The notes: a model not told the origin generated them from the letters alone. A stretch of DNA of 64,000 nt from Roseovarius sp. ZX-A-9 (GCF_028369135.1 NZ_JAPWHW010000015.1:62001-126000); one strand, 5' to 3'. Counted from the stretch's first letter, positions 34,623-44,389 are shown. Made by a program: numbers and translations.

Positions 34623-35341
34623 CCTCCCTCCGGGCGGTTCTCGAAATAGGTCGCGCGATGCCCGCGCAGCACGATGTCGAACCTGTAGGCGATACTGTCG
34701 AGCGGCACGCTGGCGTTCATGTCCAGTGCAGCGATCAGTTGTTCTATCGCGCGGGCATCCGGCACGGCGTTCACGATCGGGCACAAGGCGATCAGCTGAT
34801 CGCCTTCGAAATACATCTGCGTGATCAGCCGTTGGGCAAATGCCGTGCCGAAGACGGAAAAGTGGATATGCGCAGGCCGCCAGCTGTTTACCCCGTTGCG
34901 CCAGGGGTAGGCCCCCGGCTTGACCGTACGAAAGGCATAGCAGCCATCCGCATCCGTCAGCACCCTGCCGCAGCCGCCGAAATTGGGATCGACCGGTGCG
35001 AGATAGCTATCCTTCTTGTGCCGGTAACGCCCGCCGGCATTGGCTTGCCAGATCTCGACCAGCGTGTGCTGCACCGGGCGCGCGTTTTCGTCCAGAACTC
35101 GGCCATGCACGATGATCCGCTCGCCTATCGGATCGCCGGTATGGGCGTAATTTCGCAGCAGGTCATTGTCCAACGGGTCGATATCGCCATGCCCAAAGGT
35201 GGGGCCGGTCAGTTCGCTGGCTGTGCCGCGCAGCGATAACAGCGCCTGTCTGGGCGCGCGGGTGGTGCTGGATTTGTAGTCGGGCGCAAAGGCGGGGGGG
35301 TGCCAGCTGCGGTCACGCTGGTGCAGTTCGGGCAGGCTCAT
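34619..35341 (-). CDS. pcaH: Protocatechuate 3,4-dioxygenase beta subunit
   Basis: A 240-residue iron-binding chain. Non-haem Fe(III) ligands are visible: the tyrosine of [14 protein letters not shown], the tyrosine of [10 protein letters not shown], and both histidines of [12 protein letters not shown]. It carries the active site of the alpha-beta enzyme of the beta-ketoadipate pathway. Its start overlaps the pcaC stop and its stop overlaps the pcaG start, so pcaC-pcaH-pcaG are translated together. Confidence 0.97.
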   Translation of the reverse strand: MSLPELHQRDRSWHPPAFAPDYKSSTTRAPRQALLSLRGTASELTGPTFGHGDIDPLDNDLLRNYAHTGDPIGERIIVHGRVLDENARPVQHTLVEIWQANAGGRYRHKKDSYLAPVDPNFGGCGRVLTDADGCYAFRTVKPGAYPWRNGVNSWRPAHIHFSVFGTAFAQRLITQMYFEGDQLIALCPIVNAVPDARAIEQLIAALDMNASVPLDSIAYRFDIVLRGHRATYFENRPEGG

Positions 35342-35721
35342 GGGGCTTCTCCTTCCATCTCGGCATAGGTCTGCTTGGCCAGTTTGATGGCTTGGTTGGC
35401 GGCGGGTACCCCGGCATAGACCGCAACATGCTGAAAGACCTCGATCACGTCCGTCTTGCTGGCGCCGGTGTTGGCGGTGGCACGGATATGCATCGGGATT
35501 TCGTCGAAATTCCGGGTCGCGGCCAGTAGGGCGAGGGTGATCATCGACCGCTCGCGCAGGCTGATCGCGTCGCTGGCCCAGACCGTGCCCCAGGCACCTT
35601 CGGTGATCAGCGATTGAAAGGCAGTGTCGAATTCGGTGCGCGCCGCCTCGGCCCGGTCCACATGCGCGTCGCCCAAAACCCTGCGGCGGATGCGCATGCC
35701 GTTTTCGTAACTGTCAGGCAT
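35338..35721 (-). CDS. pcaC: 4-carboxymuconolactone decarboxylase
   Basis: A 127-residue protein of the AhpD-like/CMD family. [39 protein letters not shown] and [28 protein letters not shown] match PcaC. It converts gamma-carboxymuconolactone to beta-ketoadipate enol-lactone, two steps after PcaGH. The cycloisomerase pcaB and lactonase pcaD are not in this window. First of the three overlapping pca genes; the CoA transferase gene ends 100 bp upstream. Confidence 0.95.
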   Translation of the reverse strand: MPDSYENGMRIRRRVLGDAHVDRAEAARTEFDTAFQSLITEGAWGTVWASDAISLRERSMITLALLAATRNFDEIPMHIRATANTGASKTDVIEVFQHVAVYAGVPAANQAIKLAKQTYAEMEGEAP

Positions 35722-35821
35722 GGCCGTGGTCCCCTCATGTCTGCAATCCGTCGCGGGCAGTATGGAACCCCGCGGGGTGAGAAGTAAAACGAGATATTGC
35801 CGCCACCGGGCCGGGCGGCGT

Positions 35822-36919
35822 TCAGACCTCCTTCAACAATCCTTTCGCGACCAGATCGGCGCGGATCGCTTCTGAATCCGCGCCGCGCTCGGGCGGTGCC
35901 GCAACCGGCCGCCGTGCGCCGTCAAAGCGTGGCGCGGGCGAGGGTTGCAGCACACCGCCGGGGGCCTGCCAGACGCCGCGCGCCTGCATGTGCGGATCCT
36001 GCGCCGCCGCATCCGGGCTCAGCACCGGCGCAACGCAGGCGTCGCTGCCGTCAAAGAGCGCGGCCCAGTGCGCCACCGGTTCGGCGGCGAAGAGCCCGGC
36101 CAGCTGCGCGGTCTGGCGCGGCCATTGTGTCGGATCATGCTGATCAGCGAATGCCGGGCTTTTATCCAGCCCCATCAGGCGCAGGAACGCGGCGTAAAAT
36201 TGTGGTTCCAGACATTGCACGCTGACATGGCCGCCATCGGCGCAGACATAGCAGCGCGACCAGTGCGGCCCGTCCAGCAGGCTCTGCCCGCGTTCTGTGT
36301 TGATGTGCCCGGCCTGCCGGATTGCCATCAGCAGCGCCATCATGTGCGCCGATCCGTCGACCATTGCGGCATCCACCACCGGCCCGCGCGCCCCACCGCG
36401 CACCGCCAGCAGCCCGGCCAGAATGCCCGCCACCAGATAAAGCGCGCCACCGCCGATATCGCCCAGCATCGTGGGCGGGGTAAAGGGCGGCTGCCCTGGG
36501 TCGGACGCGTACCAGAGCGCCCCGGACGTGGCGAGGTAATTGAGGTCATGCCCGGCGCTCTGCGCGCGTGGACCGTCCTGGCCCCAGCCCGTCATCCGGC
36601 CATAGACCAGCGCGGGGTTGACGGCGTGGCAGGGCTCTGGTCCCAGGCCCAGACGTTCCATCACGCCGGGGCGCAGTCCCTCGATCAACGCGTCGGAATC
36701 TGTAACCAATGCCAGTGCAACGGCGCGATCCGCCGGTGATTTCAGGTCGAGCGTGATGGATTTCTTGCCGCGATCCAGCAGGCTTGCCGGGCCGGTCACG
36801 CTGCTGGGCTGGTGCCGGTGGATGCAGGTCACCTCGGCGCCCAGATCGGCCAGCATCATGGCGGCAAAGGGCGCGGGCCCCAGCCCTTCGAATTCGACGA
36901 TACGTACCCCTGACAGCAT
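35822..36919 (-). CDS. CaiB/BaiF-family CoA transferase (alpha-methylacyl-CoA racemase-like)
   Basis: A 365-residue class III CoA-transferase family protein. It starts MLSGVRIVEFEGLGPAPFAAMMLADLGAEV, and the catalytic aspartate is in SAGHDLNYLATSG. GPVVDAAMVDGSAHMM and the final DLVAKGLLKEV also fit the alpha-methylacyl-CoA racemase branch. It either moves CoA between acids or epimerises a 2-methylacyl-CoA. It lies upstream of the pca operon on the same strand, but a functional link is not shown. Confidence 0.88.
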   Translation of the reverse strand: MLSGVRIVEFEGLGPAPFAAMMLADLGAEVTCIHRHQPSSVTGPASLLDRGKKSITLDLKSPADRAVALALVTDSDALIEGLRPGVMERLGLGPEPCHAVNPALVYGRMTGWGQDGPRAQSAGHDLNYLATSGALWYASDPGQPPFTPPTMLGDIGGGALYLVAGILAGLLAVRGGARGPVVDAAMVDGSAHMMALLMAIRQAGHINTERGQSLLDGPHWSRCYVCADGGHVSVQCLEPQFYAAFLRLMGLDKSPAFADQHDPTQWPRQTAQLAGLFAAEPVAHWAALFDGSDACVAPVLSPDAAAQDPHMQARGVWQAPGGVLQPSPAPRFDGARRPVAAPPERGADSEAIRADLVAKGLLKEV

Positions 36920-36978
36920 ACTGATCTCCGGTCATGTCGGCTGCAGCTTAGGTCGGGCGCAGGTTTTGGGCCAGACCG

Positions 36979-37968
36979 TCAGTGACGCCGTTGCAATTGC
37001 TTGGCGCTGACTAGGCGGCCTTTCTGGCGTTCGCGCAGGAATACGAACAGGCCCGAGCCAAGGATCAGAGCGATGCCGACCATCACCAGCGGCGCAGGCC
37101 ATTCGCCCCAGATCATCCACCCCCAGAAGATCGCCAGCGGCAGCCCGGTATATTCGAACGGCGCGATCGTGCCCGCATCGGCCAGCCGGTAGGCCTGTGC
37201 CAGCGCATAGCCGATCACCGCCGAATTCAGCCCCAGCCCGAGGAACAGCCAGACATCGCGCCCTTGCGGCCAAACCCAGGCCCGCAGGAGGAAAATCAGG
37301 CTTTCGTTCTCGATCCCGACCGCATAGCGCCCGTCGCCGGCAATGGCCCAGAAAACAAGCGTGACAATGATGAAATTTACCTGGACATAGGCGGTCATAG
37401 CAGAGGCTTTTGACGTTGCCCCAAGTTTGCGCGTCAGCAACTGGTTGATCGCGTATGTCAGTGCCGCGAGCAACGGCAGCAGATAGATATACCATGCCGC
37501 CGGGCGCGTCTCGCCGCTCTCCCACGGGCGGACCATGATCACCACGCCGACAAAGCCGACAATCACCGCGCCGATGCGCAGCGGGCCGACCTTCTCGCCC
37601 AGAAACGGGATGCTGAGCAACGTGATCAGCAGCGGCGCGATAAAGAATATCGCCGTAGTTTCCGCCAATGGCAGCGAAGCCAACGCCGAAAAGAATGTCA
37701 GGTTCGCCAGCACCAACATCATGGCGCGCAGCAGGTGCAGGCCGGGTGCGCGGGTTCTCAAAATGTGCCATCCGCCCTCGATCTGCATCAGCATAAGGGT
37801 GAACACGATGCCGATGACCGACCGCGTGAACACCATCTGATGCAGCGGATAACCACCGGACAGAAGCTTGATCAGCATATCGTTGATGGAGATCGCCACG
37901 ATGCCGACGAGGATAAAGCCGATGCCTGCGGCGGGTTTCTGAAGCGCGCCAGAAGGAGGAGAGATCAT
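36979..37968 (-). CDS. EamA/DMT-family membrane exporter
   Basis: A 329-residue protein with ten membrane helices made of two EamA repeats. ISINDMLIKLLSGGYPLHQMVFTRS begins the first repeat; the second ends APFEYTGLPLAIFWGWMIWGEWP. Such transporters usually export metabolites or amino acids. Start taken at ATG 37968 after AAGGAT; ATG 37998, behind GAGG, would add ten residues. Same strand as the CoA transferase, 59 bp apart. Confidence 0.88.
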   Translation of the reverse strand: MISPPSGALQKPAAGIGFILVGIVAISINDMLIKLLSGGYPLHQMVFTRSVIGIVFTLMLMQIEGGWHILRTRAPGLHLLRAMMLVLANLTFFSALASLPLAETTAIFFIAPLLITLLSIPFLGEKVGPLRIGAVIVGFVGVVIMVRPWESGETRPAAWYIYLLPLLAALTYAINQLLTRKLGATSKASAMTAYVQVNFIIVTLVFWAIAGDGRYAVGIENESLIFLLRAWVWPQGRDVWLFLGLGLNSAVIGYALAQAYRLADAGTIAPFEYTGLPLAIFWGWMIWGEWPAPLVMVGIALILGSGLFVFLRERQKGRLVSAKQLQRRH

Positions 37969-38069
37969 TCGGTAATCCTTTTCCCGCAGCGCTATCATGG
38001 CGCCTCTGGCGGGGGCATGTCCGGTTGCGACATTCTGCCGAGTGGCGATTGGGCTCGCAGTTCGCGCGC

Positions 38070-39314
38070 CTAGCCGAGTTGCGCCGCGATACGCGTGGCC
38101 ACGTCCTGCCCGCTTTGCCATGCACCATGCGCTGTGGCCTGCCATTGCGCAGAGAGCGCCTCGCCCGCAAAGGCGACATTGCCAGTATCGGCGGCGATCA
38201 GATCGCGTCGCAACTGCGCCGCACCGGGAAGGGCGTGGGAGTAGGAGCCGCCGATAAGCGGGTTGTTCACCCAGTTGGTGCACTGCGCTGCCACGATCAG
38301 CTTCGCCACGTCCGGCCCCATCACCGAAATCAGGCGGTCACGGGCAAACACGATCCGGTCGGCGGCGGGCAGTTTCATCAGATCGAAGGCAGGCGTACCC
38401 GCGATATGTGCGATCATCGTCGGGATCGGGCCATCTGCGATCTTGAAATCAATAGCGGGCGCGCCGCCGTCGGGATAGATCATCAGGTGGCGAATTTCGC
38501 GAAACTCGGCAGGCAGGTTGCTGAGCGCGAAAGCCACTTTCTCGAACGCGCCGCAGGGGAATTGTCGGGCTTTCTCGACAAATTCCGCCGCCGGGCCGGG
38601 TGAAAACGCGATCGCGCTACCAGCGAGCACGTTGGTCGACACGGTCACGATGGCCGCCTTCGCGTCGATTGTGCCCGCGCCGGTTTCAACGCGCACACCT
38701 CCCGCGCGGTCAGTCACGCCGCTAACCGGCGTGTTAAGGCGGATCGGCAAGCCGTCGGCCATCGCGGCGATCAGCGCGCCATAGCCCGATACCACGGGCC
38801 AATCGTGATCGGTGTCGTCATAGTCTGCATACGCAGCAGCGGAATCGGTTTCCGGGTCGTCGCCGATCATCAGTTGCAGGACATGCCGCGCGCCACGCGC
38901 CCAGCGTCCGGCATCGGGCAACACGTCGGATATGGCGACGTCGCGACCACGCTCGCCTTCGGTATAGACTGTATCGAAGGCCTGTTGCACAGCCGCGTTG
39001 GACGCTGCGACTTCATCCTTCGACGCCAGCGCACCGTCGATCCAGAGCGCACCCGCTTCCCAGCCTGGGTCAGTCAGATATTGCGACCCGAGCCTTTGGG
39101 CATGGGCGACCAGTGGGTTCACGTCCGCGCAGTGCAACCAGTGACAGCCATGGTCCCAAGGTGTGCCAAGTGAAGCAGTGTCCGTAAACGCACGCCCGCC
39201 AATCCGGTCGGCGCCCTCGACGATCAGAAATGGAATGCCGCGCTGTTGCAGCGCCATGCCCGCGCCGATACCGGCCGCACCGGCCCCGACAATTACAACG
39301 TCTGGCGTGCTCAT
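38070..39314 (-). CDS. Flavin-containing amine oxidase family protein
   Basis: A 414-residue FAD enzyme. The dinucleotide fold VVIVGAGAAGIGAGMAL is at residues 6-22, followed by FLIVEGADRIGGRAFTD and WDHGCHWLH, as in monoamine-oxidase-like proteins. The C-terminal FAVFGALSAQWQATAHGAW-type end (here VAFAGEALSAQWQATAHGAW) closes the flavin site. It oxidises an amine or a related C-N or C-C bond; the substrate is unknown. Start ATG 39314 follows GGAGAG. Divergent from the ABC exporter. Confidence 0.88.
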   Translation of the reverse strand: MSTPDVVIVGAGAAGIGAGMALQQRGIPFLIVEGADRIGGRAFTDTASLGTPWDHGCHWLHCADVNPLVAHAQRLGSQYLTDPGWEAGALWIDGALASKDEVAASNAAVQQAFDTVYTEGERGRDVAISDVLPDAGRWARGARHVLQLMIGDDPETDSAAAYADYDDTDHDWPVVSGYGALIAAMADGLPIRLNTPVSGVTDRAGGVRVETGAGTIDAKAAIVTVSTNVLAGSAIAFSPGPAAEFVEKARQFPCGAFEKVAFALSNLPAEFREIRHLMIYPDGGAPAIDFKIADGPIPTMIAHIAGTPAFDLMKLPAADRIVFARDRLISVMGPDVAKLIVAAQCTNWVNNPLIGGSYSHALPGAAQLRRDLIAADTGNVAFAGEALSAQWQATAHGAWQSGQDVATRIAAQLG

Positions 39315-39476
39315 GGTTCGGTTCTCTCCGGGAGGGATGGCTGGGGGGCAGCCTAGTGGAGCACCGCGCCGGGGCGCAAGCTGATTGCGGTTGTGCATTC
39401 CCGCAGGGGCAACCCGCACTTGCACGGGACGGTGAATGGGCTAGGGTCCGGCGATGTTTTGAAAGGCCCGGATAGC

Positions 39477-40406
39477 ATGCCCCCGATCGTCAAAGTCGAA
39501 AACCTGCAAAAAACCTATGATGGTGGCTTCGAGGCGCTCAAGGGCGTTTCGCTTGAGATTGAGGAAGGCGAGATCATCGCGCTTCTGGGGCCGAACGGCG
39601 CGGGCAAGACGACCTTGATTTCCGCGCTGTGCGGCATCACCGGACCGACCGGCGGGCGCGCCGAGGTGGGCGGGCATGACATCATCACCAGCTACCGAAA
39701 GGCGCGCGAGATGATCGGCCTTGTGCCGCAGGAGGTGGCGCTGGAACCGTTCGAGAAGGTGATCAACACGGTCAAATTCTCGCGCGGCCTGTTTGGCAAG
39801 CAGCGCGACGATGCGCTGATCGAACGGGTGCTGCGTCAACTCAGCCTGTGGGACAAGCGCAACAGCCGCATTCGCGAGCTGTCGGGCGGGATGAAGCGCC
39901 GGGTGCTGATTGCCAAGGCGCTCTGCCACGAGCCGCGCGTACTGTTTCTGGATGAACCGACGGCAGGCGTCGATGTGGAACTGCGCCGCGACATGTGGCA
40001 GATCGTCGATGGGTTGCGCCGCGAAGGTGTGACGATCATCCTGACGACGCATTACATCGAAGAGGCCGAAGCCATCGCCGACCGTATCGCCGTAATCAAC
40101 AAGGGCGAGATCCTGCTGGTCGAGGATAAGGCAGCGTTGATGACCCGCATGGGCCGCAAGACATTGCGCATCGACCTGCGCGACCCTGTCGATAAGGTGC
40201 CGGATGCGCTGGCAGAATATGACCTCGACCTGTCCGACGACGGGCACAGCCTGAGCTATCATTACGACACGCGCGGCGAAGGCACCGGCATCACGCGGCT
40301 TTTGCAAGCGCTGTCTGCCGAGGGGCTGAGCCTGCGCGACATCCAGACTACCCAGAGCAGTCTGGAAGAAATCTTTGTCAGTATGATTCAGGAGAGCGCA
40401 GCATGA
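39477..40406 (+). CDS. ABC-2-type exporter ATPase (NodI/DrrA-like)
   Basis: A 309-residue ATPase with Walker [17 protein letters not shown], signature [15 protein letters not shown], Walker [18 protein letters not shown] and H-loop [10 protein letters not shown]. The ~80-residue C-terminal extension is usual in the DrrA/NodI group, which drives export of lipids, antibiotics or polysaccharides. Its stop overlaps the permease start (ATGA). The start at 39477 is read from similarity; the upstream frame to 39393 is unlikely. Confidence 0.92.
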   Translation: MPPIVKVENLQKTYDGGFEALKGVSLEIEEGEIIALLGPNGAGKTTLISALCGITGPTGGRAEVGGHDIITSYRKAREMIGLVPQEVALEPFEKVINTVKFSRGLFGKQRDDALIERVLRQLSLWDKRNSRIRELSGGMKRRVLIAKALCHEPRVLFLDEPTAGVDVELRRDMWQIVDGLRREGVTIILTTHYIEEAEAIADRIAVINKGEILLVEDKAALMTRMGRKTLRIDLRDPVDKVPDALAEYDLDLSDDGHSLSYHYDTRGEGTGITRLLQALSAEGLSLRDIQTTQSSLEEIFVSMIQESAA

Positions 40407-41164
40407 ACTTTCCGGCGATCAGGGCTATCTATAAATATGAAATGGCACGGTTTTTCCGAACATTGATGGAAAGCCTGCTGTCGCCGGTGATTTCCACATC
40501 ACTCTATTTTGTCGTGTTCGGCGCCGCCATCGGCAGCCGCATCAGCGAGGTCGAGGGCGTCGCCTACGGTGCCTTCATCGTGCCGGGTCTGATCATGCTC
40601 AGCGTGATGACACAGGCGATCAGCAACGCATCCTTCGGAATATATTTCCCAAAATTCATCGACACGATATTCGAGATCCTGTCGGCCCCGATCAACTTTT
40701 TCGAGATCGTGATCGGCTATGTCGGCGCCGCGGCAACCAAGGCGCTGTTGATCGGCCTCGTCATTCTGGCAACCGCGCATTTCTTTGTGGATATCGAGAT
40801 ACAGCACCCTGTTGCGATGCTGACCTTTCTCGTCCTGACCTGCCTGTCGTTCAGCCTTTTCGGCTTTATCATCGGCATCTGGGCGGAGAACTTTCAGCAG
40901 CTCCAGCTGATTCCGCTACTGGTGATCACGCCACTGGTGTTTCTGGGCGGCTCATTCTACTCGATCTCGATGTTGCCACCGGTCTGGCAGACGATTTCGC
41001 TGTTCAACCCCATCGTCTATCTGATGTCGGGGTTCCGCTGGTCCTTCTTCGGGCAGGCCGATGTTTCCGTGGGGCTGAGCCTGCTGGCCATCGCGCTCTT
41101 CACCGCGATCTGCCTTGGTGTCATCTGGTGGATTTTCAAAACCGGCTATCGAATCAAGTCGTGA
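40403..41164 (+). CDS. ABC-2-type exporter permease
   Basis: A 253-residue membrane protein with six helices. [33 protein letters not shown] and [28 protein letters not shown] are typical ABC-2 (NodJ/DrrB-like) elements. With the coupled ATPase it forms an exporter of unknown substrate. A 105-bp gap without features follows, then the S49 peptidase gene. Confidence 0.92.
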   Translation: MNFPAIRAIYKYEMARFFRTLMESLLSPVISTSLYFVVFGAAIGSRISEVEGVAYGAFIVPGLIMLSVMTQAISNASFGIYFPKFIDTIFEILSAPINFFEIVIGYVGAAATKALLIGLVILATAHFFVDIEIQHPVAMLTFLVLTCLSFSLFGFIIGIWAENFQQLQLIPLLVITPLVFLGGSFYSISMLPPVWQTISLFNPIVYLMSGFRWSFFGQADVSVGLSLLAIALFTAICLGVIWWIFKTGYRIKS

Positions 41165-41269
41165 TATCCTGCGCGATTTCAGCGGCATCGGGCATTTTTT
41201 TTCCACAAGAGTGGGTTTGCCACACCCATCGCCTTGTTTGTGGGAGGCTGGCCATCTACATCGTAAAAC

Positions 41270-42085
41270 ATGATTGACCGGCCGCTGCTCAAACGCATCT
41301 CACCATTTTCAAAGTCGCCGCCACTTGTGGCGTTACTGAGACTGTCAGGAACCATCGGGTCCGGCCCGCGATCCGCGCTGAGCGATGAAGCCATGGGGCC
41401 GGTGATCGAAAAGGCATTCCGCAAAGGCAAACCTGCGGCAGTCGCCCTCGTGATCAACTCGCCCGGCGGCTCGCCGGTGCAGTCGTCGTTGATTGCCGGA
41501 CGCATCCGTCGGCTGGCCGAGGAAAAGGAAATTCCGGTGCACGCCTTTGTCGAGGATGTCGCGGCGTCGGGTGGCTACTGGCTGGCCTGTGCTGCTGATG
41601 ACATCTGGACCGACCCTGCGTCGATCGTCGGTTCTATCGGGGTCATCTCTGCGGGCTTTGGCCTGCCGGTCTTTCTTGCACGGCAGGGCGTGGAGCGGCG
41701 GGTCTACACCTCGGGCAAATCCAAGTCACAGCTCGACCCGTTCCAACCCGAAAAGAAAGAGGACGTGGAGCGGCTCAAGGGCCTGCTGGAAGATATGCAC
41801 ACGGTCTTCATCGACTATGTAAAGGCCCGTCGGGGTGCCAAGCTGAGCAATGATGGCTCGCTGTTTTCAGGCGAATTCTGGCTGGGCGGGCGCGCGACAG
41901 AACTGGGTCTTGTCGACGGGCAGGCCGATGTCATGACCAAGCTGCGCGCGCTTTATGGCAGGGATGTCCGCATCGCGCGCTATGGCCGCAAGCGGGGCCT
42001 GTTTTCGCGGTTTGGTGCCAATATCGCACAGGACGCCATCGCGGCCGTCGAGGACCGCGCCAGTTTTGCGCGATATGGGCTCTGA
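41270..42085 (+). CDS. S49-family serine peptidase (SppA-like)
   Basis: A 271-residue signal-peptide-peptidase-type protein of the short form. The nucleophile is Ser100 in DVAASGGYWLA and the general base Lys152 in YTSGKSKSQLDPF, the Ser/Lys dyad of SppA. VALVINSPGGSPVQSS is the oxyanion/substrate strand. There is no obvious membrane anchor or signal peptide, which is unusual for SppA and suggests a cytoplasmic or peripheral site. Followed after 6 bp by the tiny zinc-ribbon gene. Confidence 0.9.
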   Translation: MIDRPLLKRISPFSKSPPLVALLRLSGTIGSGPRSALSDEAMGPVIEKAFRKGKPAAVALVINSPGGSPVQSSLIAGRIRRLAEEKEIPVHAFVEDVAASGGYWLACAADDIWTDPASIVGSIGVISAGFGLPVFLARQGVERRVYTSGKSKSQLDPFQPEKKEDVERLKGLLEDMHTVFIDYVKARRGAKLSNDGSLFSGEFWLGGRATELGLVDGQADVMTKLRALYGRDVRIARYGRKRGLFSRFGANIAQDAIAAVEDRASFARYGL

Positions 42086-42091
42086 ATCAGC

Positions 42092-42259
42092 ATGATCATC
42101 AAGATCGTTACACTCTTTCTGGTCGGCATGGGCGTTCTGGCCATGTTCGGGCGGTTGCGGTTTCCGGGTCAGAAACGTCTGGCGGCCGCCAAGTGCCCGG
42201 ACTGTGGCAAGTTTCGTATCGGCAAGGGTCCATGCGGTTGCCGGAAAGGGCTGAAATAG
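42092..42259 (+). CDS. 55-residue membrane-anchored zinc-ribbon protein
   Basis: A very small gene between the S49 peptidase and the antiporter, 6 bp after one and 1 bp before the other. The product has one N-terminal membrane helix (IIKIVTLFLVGMGVLAMFG), a basic segment, then CPDCG and CGC (four cysteines, residues 35-50) forming a likely zinc ribbon. Codon use matches its neighbours and the reading frame fills the gap exactly, which supports it as a real gene. Function unknown. Confidence 0.72.
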   Translation: MIIKIVTLFLVGMGVLAMFGRLRFPGQKRLAAAKCPDCGKFRIGKGPCGCRKGLK

Positions 42260-42260
42260 G

Positions 42261-43232
42261 ATGACGGATGCGCTCGCATCGACATTGTCGGTCTGGCTCT
42301 TTGTCGGGTTGGGTTTGGTAATTCTGCTGCTGGCGGGCGATGCGCTGGTCAAGGGAGCGGTGAACCTCAGCCTGCGCGTGGGTATCCCCGCGCTGATTGT
42401 CAGCCTGACGATCGTGGCGTTCGGAACCTCCGCACCAGAGCTGCTGGTTTCGGTCAATGCAGTGATTATGGGCAAGCCGGGGCTGGCGCTGGGCAATGTT
42501 GTCGGTTCGAATACTGCCAACATCCTGCTGGTGCTCGGCGTGCCCGCGATACTCACGGCGCTGCACACCAGTGGATGCGACACCCGCAAGACCTTTGTCT
42601 TCATGCTGGGCTCCACGGCGCTGTTCATCGGCCTGGCCTTTTTCGGGACCTTCACGGCAATCTCGGGCGCGGTGCTGCTGGCGGGGCTGGCCTACATGCT
42701 GGGCGGCGCGTTTCTTGATGCCCGGAGCCATCGCCGCGCTGCCTGTGCCGCAGATCTGGAAAACGTCGAGGGTGCGGACCCCAACATGCCCTGGTGGCAG
42801 ATCGTGGTGTTCCTGATCCTCGGGTTGGTTGGTCTGCCCTTGGGGGCCGACCTGCTGGTGGACAACGCATCGATCATCGCTGCCAGCTACGGGGTTAGCG
42901 ACGGTGTCATCGGCCTGACACTGGTTGCGTTGGGCACATCGCTGCCGGAACTGGCGACCACGGTTATGGCGGCACTACGTAGACAGGCGGATGTGGCCCT
43001 AGGCAATGTGATCGGGTCGAACATCTTCAACCTGCTGGGGATCATCGGGATTGCCTCCTTGGTCGGCCCGATCCCCGTCGACCCCGAATTCCTGCAATTC
43101 GATCTCTGGGTGATGCTTGGTGCATCGCTGCTGCTGGTGCCATTCGTATTCTGGGGGCGTGATATCACCCGTCCCTGGGGCGTTGGCTTGACGGTGGCCT
43201 ATCTGGGCTACATCACCATTATATTGGTCTGA
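42261..43232 (+). CDS. Calcium/sodium antiporter (CaCA family, YrbG-like)
   Basis: A 323-residue membrane protein with ten helices in two inverted repeats. The alpha repeats read FGTSAPELLVSVNAV...LALGNVVGSNTANILLVLG and LGTSLPELATTVMAA...VALGNVIGSNIFNLLGIIG, carrying the glutamates and asparagines that bind the cation. It exchanges Ca2+ for Na+ or H+ across the inner membrane. One bp after the zinc-ribbon gene. Confidence 0.94.
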   Translation: MTDALASTLSVWLFVGLGLVILLLAGDALVKGAVNLSLRVGIPALIVSLTIVAFGTSAPELLVSVNAVIMGKPGLALGNVVGSNTANILLVLGVPAILTALHTSGCDTRKTFVFMLGSTALFIGLAFFGTFTAISGAVLLAGLAYMLGGAFLDARSHRRAACAADLENVEGADPNMPWWQIVVFLILGLVGLPLGADLLVDNASIIAASYGVSDGVIGLTLVALGTSLPELATTVMAALRRQADVALGNVIGSNIFNLLGIIGIASLVGPIPVDPEFLQFDLWVMLGASLLLVPFVFWGRDITRPWGVGLTVAYLGYITIILV

Positions 43233-43258
43233 GACGTCACAGCGGCAAAGGAGGTCAC

Positions 43259-44038
43259 ATGAAACGTGCGCTCGTTACAGGCGGGGGCAGGCGGTTGGGT
43301 CGTGCCATAGCGCTGGAGCTGGCAGGAGAGGGTTGCGACGTGGCCGTGCATTACGCCACGTCCCGCACCGAAGCCGAGGCGGTCGCGGAAGAGATTCGCA
43401 CTCTTGGGCGTCTTGCCATCACATTGCAGGCCGATCTTCTGGACGAGTCGCAGGTCACGCCGCTGGTCGGACGCGCTGCCGCCGCGCTGGGTGGGCCGCT
43501 GACGGTGCTGATCAACAATGCCTCGATATTCGAGAACGACACGCTCGCGGACGCAACGCGCCTCAGCTGGGACCGGCACATGGAAAGCAATCTGCGCGCG
43601 CCCGTTGTCCTGACGCAGATGTTCGCGGCCCAGGTGCCCGACCCGGCGATGGATGCGCGCGGCGAGCCGGTGGCACAGGGGCTGGTTGTCAATATGATCG
43701 ACCAGCGCGTGCTCAAGCTGACACCGCAATTCATGAGCTACACGATAGCCAAGATGGGCCTCTGGGCCTTTACCCGAACGGCAGCACAGGCGCTGGCGCC
43801 CCGGGTGCGCGTCAACGGAATCGGGCCGGGTCCGACCTTGCAGGCCAAGCATCAGTCCGAGCCCGAGTTTTCGGCGCAGCGGGCGGCCACTTTGCTGCGG
43901 CGCGGCGCTGATCCTGAGGATATCACGGGCGCACTGCGTTACCTGTTGGGCGCGCGGGCCGTCACAGGGCAGATTCTGGCTGTGGATGGTGGCCAGCACC
44001 TGGTCTGGCAGACGGCGGATGTGGTGGCGGGCGGGTGA
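43259..44038 (+). CDS. Short-chain dehydrogenase resembling pteridine reductase / FolM
   Basis: A 259-residue SDR. The cofactor loop is TGGGRRLGRAIA (7-18), whose arginines favour NADPH, and NNASIF (86-91) follows. The catalytic Tyr161 and Lys165 are in SYTIAK. Where most SDRs have the catalytic serine, this one has Asp148 in VNMIDQR, as in pteridine reductase PTR1. It therefore probably reduces a dihydropterin such as dihydromonapterin. An AAAGGAGG site precedes the ATG. The next gene, uvrC, starts after a 405-bp AT-rich gap. Confidence 0.85.
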   Translation: MKRALVTGGGRRLGRAIALELAGEGCDVAVHYATSRTEAEAVAEEIRTLGRLAITLQADLLDESQVTPLVGRAAAALGGPLTVLINNASIFENDTLADATRLSWDRHMESNLRAPVVLTQMFAAQVPDPAMDARGEPVAQGLVVNMIDQRVLKLTPQFMSYTIAKMGLWAFTRTAAQALAPRVRVNGIGPGPTLQAKHQSEPEFSAQRAATLLRRGADPEDITGALRYLLGARAVTGQILAVDGGQHLVWQTADVVAGG

Positions 44039-44153
44039 CGCAGGGTTAATCGAGAAAAGTTTTGCACCGGCCCGAGGAACGCAGGAAAGGTGTTAAGAAA
44101 ATCTCTAATGTTATCAATAATTTGCGATGCTGTGTTTAAAATATAATGTAAAA

Positions 44154-44187
44154 ACAACATGTTGTGCCGCTGCCTAAAAATTAGGCA
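44154..44187. promoter_or_regulatory. Palindrome ACAACATGTTGT and nearby TGCCTAA/TTAGGCA inverted repeat
   Basis: Two separate dyads within 34 bp: a perfect 12-bp palindrome at 44154-44165 and a 7-bp inverted repeat around AAA at 44171-44187. They look like binding sites for dimeric regulators, but no target regulator is evident. Confidence 0.35.
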
Positions 44188-44248
44188 AAGTAACGAAGCC
44201 AGCCATATACAACGAAAATATCAGCTTGGAACAAACTTACCCGCAGAG

Positions 44249-44257
44249 TTATCCACA
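44249..44257 (+). promoter_or_regulatory. Exact DnaA box
   Basis: TTATCCACA, the strict DnaA-box consensus, in the AT-rich spacer. A single box suggests regulation or titration rather than an origin. Confidence 0.45.
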
Positions 44258-44389
44258 GAAACCGTGGACAGGATTACCCTTGTGCCGGTCTCAGGAAGGT
44301 TGCAGCGCCCGAAGAGAATCATGAAGCGGTTTGCATGAGATCCCAGGCGCAGATCAGCCGCGAAACGCCCACGACATTGAAAGGGGAGG

